The notes under the pieces were generated by a model, which saw only the letters and a list, made by a program, of their open reading frames with translations, had not been told where the DNA came from and searched no databases. Below are positions 4,312-6,149 of a DNA stretch of 6,149 bases, one piece after another. Made by a program: the position numbers and the translations under genes. This DNA comes from Planctomycetota bacterium (lineage in GTDB: Bacteria; Planctomycetota; Planctomycetia; Pirellulales; Pirellulaceae): NCBI GenBank assembly GCA_019347795.1, contig JAHWKS010000382.1, positions 1 to 6,149 of the forward strand. The letters run 5' to 3'. The first letter of the stretch is position 1. Each line of letters opens with the position of its first letter.

Positions 4312-6149
4312 CTACCGCAGCAACATTCCAGCGTAACCCACGACTCGGCTCTTGTCGCCGCTCACGTCGGCGCTGGTGGCGTAGCCAACGCGCTGGCAGC
4401 GTTCCAATCGCCCCAATCGGCGCAACGTGTCCATCGCGATCACCGCCGGAAGCACGCCGCACATGCTGATCTGGTGGTCCCGCACCGTGTTATAGAGCGT
4501 CTCCGGGTCGAGGCTCTCCATGGCCGATAGGACCATCTCGTCGAGCCGGCGGTTCTCTTCATCCGTGGCGAAGTGGTTCAGGTCGCTGGAGATGACCAGC
4601 AGCACCTTCTCGCCCCGCTCTTCCCGGGCGCGGATCACGTTCGCCAGCCCCTCGGAGAACTGTCGGCAGCGGGCCAGGTCGCCGGCCCCGAGGGCCACGC
4701 CCACCACGCGGGCGCTGGGCGCCAGCTTCGCAATGAACGGCAACTCGACCTCCACGGCATGCTCGCGCTGATGGGCTGCGGAGTCGAGTTGCAAACCCGG
4801 GATTGCGTCCACCAGCTCCTGCGCCAGCTCTGGGTCCGACTCGACCGTCCCCCCCGGCAACTGCCACCGGCGATGCGGCGCCACCGCCCACTCGACGCCC
4901 CACGGCGTGTGCTTGGGGCCGATCACGATCACGGCGTCGGGAATCTCCGTGCGCTTCAGCGTCTGGGCGGCGATCCGGCCGGAGTACCGCAAGCCCGCAT
5001 GCGGGACCATGACCGCGTGGCAGGTGACCGCGGGTTCGCGTTCGCCCTCGAGCATTTCCTCGACGAGAGCGTTGAGCTCATCGGCATCGGCGGGATAGAA
5101 CGTGCCTGCTACGCCCGGCGGACGCACGTCGGCGCCGGCGCCGCCTCGCGGAGTGGTCGTCACCATCGCGGGAGATTTTGTCGCCTTCACGCGGAAGCTG
5201 TACACTCCCGCGTCCTGCGGCGTGAGCACCTGCGCCTCGTCGGCGGCCTGCTTCAGGATTGCTTCGGGCGCCTTCGACGGATCGAACACCCACGCCGACT
5301 TGCGACGCTCGATCACCGCCAGCGCCCGCGTCTCGGGATCGAAGCCGCGGAGGTCGGGCGATTCCGCCGTGCCGTGCATTGCAGGATCGGTCAGCAGCGT
5401 CAGCTCGATATCAACCGTCGCCTTTTGCGGCGCCACGGCCCTGCTGTTTCGCAGCGCTTGCGCCGCGCCCTCGGCGAGACTGAAGAGCGTCGATTGCAGC
5501 GGTATTTCGGGGCGGAATGAAAGCCGCGAGACGTGGCTCACGGCAGGTCCGCCGTTGAAGGAAATGCTCAAGGCGGCGCCGTTGATCGATCCTTCGGGTC
5601 CTCCCGGCAGGTAATAAGTCGGCGACGCGCCCCGCAGAAGCAGTGCGGTGTTCTGCCGGCAGAAGTCTGCCAGCATCTCCAGTTCGTGATGCGTCAGTTC
5701 GAGCCGATCACTCTTCGTCGCTTCCTTCTCGACCTCCATCGGGCCGGGGATCGAGACGCCTTCAAACCGCTGCACCTGCGCTGCGTCGTCCATCCACGCA
5801 TCGGGACGCAACCCTGCTTTGAGGCAGACCTGGCGTAAAAAACCTTCCGCATCGAGCTTGTTCTCAACGGCCACGCCCGGGAGCAGCAGTCCGCGGCGAT
5901 CACCCAGCGCGATCTGCAACCCGTGCTTGCCGATCTCCACCGCCTGTACGCGGTCCTCGCCTTGCTCCTCGATCAACTGCGGATGGTAGAGGAGCCAGAC
6001 TTCCAAATCGAGAAACGGCAGTTCACTCGGCGATATCGGCGGCAGGCGGTGATCCTCCACGGCGGTTCGCCGGGCGGAACGCGCGAGCGCCTCATCCAGG
6101 CGAATCGGCGAACCCATCACTCCGCAGCATCCGCGGAGCCGCCCTTGTC
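4312..6149 (-). CDS. amrB: AMMECR1/AMMECR1-like/MEMO fusion protein (AmmeMemoRadiSam proteins A and B), 5' end outside the window
   Basis: This fusion joins AMMECR1 and MEMO, two of the three parts of the AmmeMemoRadiSam system, whose exact biochemical role I cannot state. The frame is open to the right edge, and codons before the in-frame GTG/ATG at 6120-6115 read GRLRGCCG, the conserved AMMECR1 LRGC motif, so the true start is beyond 6149. Canonical AMMECR1 continues to about 5752 (EDHRLPPISPSELPFLDLEV; GKHGLQI; GLLLPGVAVE; KAGLRPDAW). About 5706-5173 resembles a second AMMECR1 domain that has lost the LRGC motif. MEMO covers about 5127-4315 with VPHAGLRYSG (His codon 5001-4999), GPKH (His 4911-4909), EHAVEVELPF, SSDLNHF (Asp 4584-4582, His 4575-4573) and CGVLPA (Cys 4461-4459). 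The first His, second His and Cys match metal ligands known in human MEMO1. There is no signal peptide in view. The protein is probably cytosolic. The radical SAM partner is not in the window. Confidence 0.92.
   Translation of the reverse strand, partial: QGRLRGCCGVMGSPIRLDEALARSARRTAVEDHRLPPISPSELPFLDLEVWLLYHPQLIEEQGEDRVQAVEIGKHGLQIALGDRRGLLLPGVAVENKLDAEGFLRQVCLKAGLRPDAWMDDAAQVQRFEGVSIPGPMEVEKEATKSDRLELTHHELEMLADFCRQNTALLLRGASPTYYLPGGPEGSINGAALSISFNGGPAVSHVSRLSFRPEIPLQSTLFSLAEGAAQALRNSRAVAPQKATVDIELTLLTDPAMHGTAESPDLRGFDPETRALAVIERRKSAWVFDPSKAPEAILKQAADEAQVLTPQDAGVYSFRVKATKSPAMVTTTPRGGAGADVRPPGVAGTFYPADADELNALVEEMLEGEREPAVTCHAVMVPHAGLRYSGRIAAQTLKRTEIPDAVIVIGPKHTPWGVEWAVAPHRRWQLPGGTVESDPELAQELVDAIPGLQLDSAAHQREHAVEVELPFIAKLAPSARVVGVALGAGDLARCRQFSEGLANVIRAREERGEKVLLVISSDLNHFATDEENRRLDEMVLSAMESLDPETLYNTVRDHQISMCGVLPAVIAMDTLRRLGRLERCQRVGYATSADVSGDKSRVVGYAGMLLR

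Noticed and set aside
4226..4462. Short minus-strand open frame across the fusion gene's 3' end
   Set aside because: It is a second frame inside the MEMO coding region running into the purine-rich tract; Arg/Gly-rich and featureless.
4125..4469. Plus-strand open frame starting in the repeat gap
   Set aside because: Begins in the 8-bp repeats and runs antisense into the conserved MEMO C-terminus; no family signal.
4573..5520. Plus-strand open frame (315 codons) opposite the AMMECR1-MEMO gene
   Set aside because: Arg/His/Leu-rich shadow with no motif, covering conserved MEMO catalytic codons on the other strand.

Overview
The window is GC-rich bacterial DNA, and every gene I can support lies on the minus strand, so transcription runs from right to left. 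The combination of a DevBCA-type exporter, an AMMECR1-MEMO fusion, hairpin-type repeats packed into intergenic gaps, an 8-bp TGGAGT-type repeat upstream of a gene, and no obvious Shine-Dalgarno sites suggests a planctomycete (Pirellulales-like). This placement is inference from gene content and from a remembered resemblance of the repeats; no marker gene is present.

Layout in transcription order. (1) 6149 to 4312: a large fusion protein whose 5' end lies beyond the right edge. It carries the C-terminal part of a canonical AMMECR1 domain, then a region that reads as a second, degenerate AMMECR1-like domain, then a complete MEMO domain with all expected metal-site residues. These are proteins A and B of the so-called AmmeMemoRadiSam system; the radical SAM partner is not in the window. 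(2) 4311 to 4108: a 204-bp gap with no credible gene. It holds a purine-rich tract, three perfect 8-bp tandem repeats and a 21-bp imperfect inverted repeat. (3) 4107 to 2875: a DevB/HlyD-type membrane-fusion (periplasmic adaptor) protein, probably starting at GTG. (4) 2912 to 1758: a first DevC/FtsX-type permease, overlapping the adaptor gene by 38 bp. (5) 1757 to 1690: a 68-bp gap almost filled by an inverted pair of hairpin repeats. (6) 1689 to 511: a second, diverged DevC-type permease. (7) 510 to 453: a 58-bp gap with a separate GC-rich palindrome. (8) 452 to 1: the N-terminal 150 residues of the DevA-type ATPase, cut by the left edge.

Genes 3 to 8 should form one exporter: the ATPase drives a permease pair in the inner membrane, and the adaptor carries substrate towards an outer-membrane channel of TolC type, which is not in the window. 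Two different permease genes instead of one suggest a heterodimeric pump. The substrate cannot be read from the sequence. The AMMECR1-MEMO gene may simply be an upstream neighbour. The most interesting points are the tandem canonical/degenerate AMMECR1 arrangement fused to MEMO, and the repeat pair that abuts both the stop codon of one permease and the start codon of the next.
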